DNA of 57,440 bases. It comes from an uncultured Lachnospiraceae bacterium (lineage in GTDB: Bacteria > Bacillota > Clostridia > Lachnospirales > Lachnospiraceae). This document shows positions 57,114 through 57,440 of this stretch, piece after piece; the stretch's first letter is position 1, and each line of letters begins with the position of its first letter. Under the pieces are notes generated by a model that was not told the origin of the DNA, did no database searches, and saw nothing but the letters and a program-made list of their open reading frames with translations. The position numbers and the translations under genes were made by a program. The DNA lies in assembly GCA_902801415.1 (NCBI GenBank), contig CADCIK010000006.1:1-57440 (forward strand), written 5' to 3'.

Positions 57114-57440
57114 TCAATGCCGCTTGTACATCATACTGACTGCGATAGCAGCAATCAGCAATGCGGCACATCCACCGTAAATTGTCAGGGTCTTAGCGTC
57201 TACAGTCTGTGCTGTGACAGTCTGCTCTTCCGCCTGATCTTCTGCTTCCTGCGAAGTCTCCTGCTGTCCCTGTTCTCCCATCATGGGACCGCCGGTCTGC
57301 CCGTCATGCATCTCAGGCTGCGCCTGTCCTTCCGTCGTGCCGTCCTGACTCATATCAGGCGGTGTCTGACTTTCCGTCGTGCCGTCCTGACTCATATCAG
57401 GCGGTGTCTGACTTTCCGTCGTGCTGTCCTGACTCATGTC
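57114..57440 (-). CDS. secreted repeat protein with C-terminal membrane anchor (5' end beyond window)
   Basis: Only the last 108 residues are in the window. They begin with at least three copies of a 14-residue repeat (DMSQDGTTESQTPP), then a Gln/Glu/Gly-rich segment, one membrane segment (IYGGCAALLIAAIAVSMMY) and a short basic tail YKRH. This arrangement is usual for the C-terminus of Gram-positive surface proteins that are held in the membrane. No sorting motif of the LPxTG kind is visible. The main domain is outside the window; a large secreted enzyme or CotH-like protein is possible. Confidence 0.75.
   Translation of the reverse strand, partial: DMSQDSTTESQTPPDMSQDGTTESQTPPDMSQDGTTEGQAQPEMHDGQTGGPMMGEQGQQETSQEAEDQAEEQTVTAQTVDAKTLTIYGGCAALLIAAIAVSMMYKRH

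Overview
The window is a stretch of chromosome from an anaerobic, low-to-mid G+C Gram-positive bacterium of the class Clostridia, most likely Lachnospiraceae. The lineage inference rests on a SCIFF peptide with its radical-SAM maturase, a class III fructose-bisphosphatase, an AsrABC sulfite reductase, a class B sortase, a DUF975 membrane protein, a SAM-I riboswitch on metK, and sigma-A promoters with strong AGGAG ribosome-binding sites throughout. No phage, IS element, CRISPR array or rRNA was seen. The left edge cuts a tRNA-Ser and the right edge cuts a secreted repeat protein.

Layout. 1-7.4 kb: tRNA-Ser(UGA), an autoregulated TetR/CPBP-protease pair, riboswitch-controlled metK, two small membrane proteins, cysK, and a VTC-domain/DUF4956 pair. 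7.5-14.1 kb: a divergent ClpX with a long acidic linker, an HtrA protease, a small conserved protein, a UDP-sugar pyrophosphorylase and an S4-domain protein. 14.2-17.8 kb: a small XRE regulator, the SCIFF maturase and its peptide, and an Orn/Lys/Arg-decarboxylase-family enzyme. 17.9-25.3 kb: mscL, an Hpt protein, an LCP cell-wall ligase, a UPF0158 protein, sortase B, a thioesterase, glgB and an unusual sugar-binding-type lipoprotein.

25.4-36.5 kb is a respiratory/assimilatory block. A molybdopterin nitrate-reductase-type enzyme, a 16-Cys ferredoxin, an FAD/NAD oxidoreductase, a TDT-family transporter, asrABC and moeA run in one direction. A Crp/Fnr-type regulator and a MobA-MobB fusion follow. 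A palindrome centred exactly at -41.5 of the predicted operon promoter, and overlapping the regulator's own -35, suggests class II activation plus autoregulation. I infer that nitrate or a similar oxyanion is reduced by the Mo enzyme and that the siroheme AsrC may take nitrite and/or sulfite further.

36.5-41.3 kb is a trehalose PTS locus (treC, treP, treR) with a promoter/operator region. 41.3-45.1 kb holds a TAXI-type solute-binding lipoprotein placed directly before a GltS-type sodium symporter, with no TRAP membrane subunits, followed by a 63-residue two-repeat protein and an MFS/GPH carrier. This is the best candidate for an under-described system. 45.2-50.9 kb carries an HD protein, an NhaC antiporter, fbp, and an alpha/beta-hydrolase-HAD fusion.

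50.9-57.4 kb is an accessory, decaying, repeat-rich end. It has a 63-bp repeat array in two opposed orientations, an XRE regulator with a histone-H1-like tail and twin palindromic operators, an esterase and a methyltransferase that both lost internal core segments with frameshifts, an acidic lipoprotein, two AT-rich small secreted or membrane proteins, and an 11-copy 71-bp array in which every unit can fold into a long hairpin. All functional calls come from reading the sequence and from family knowledge. No database search was run.
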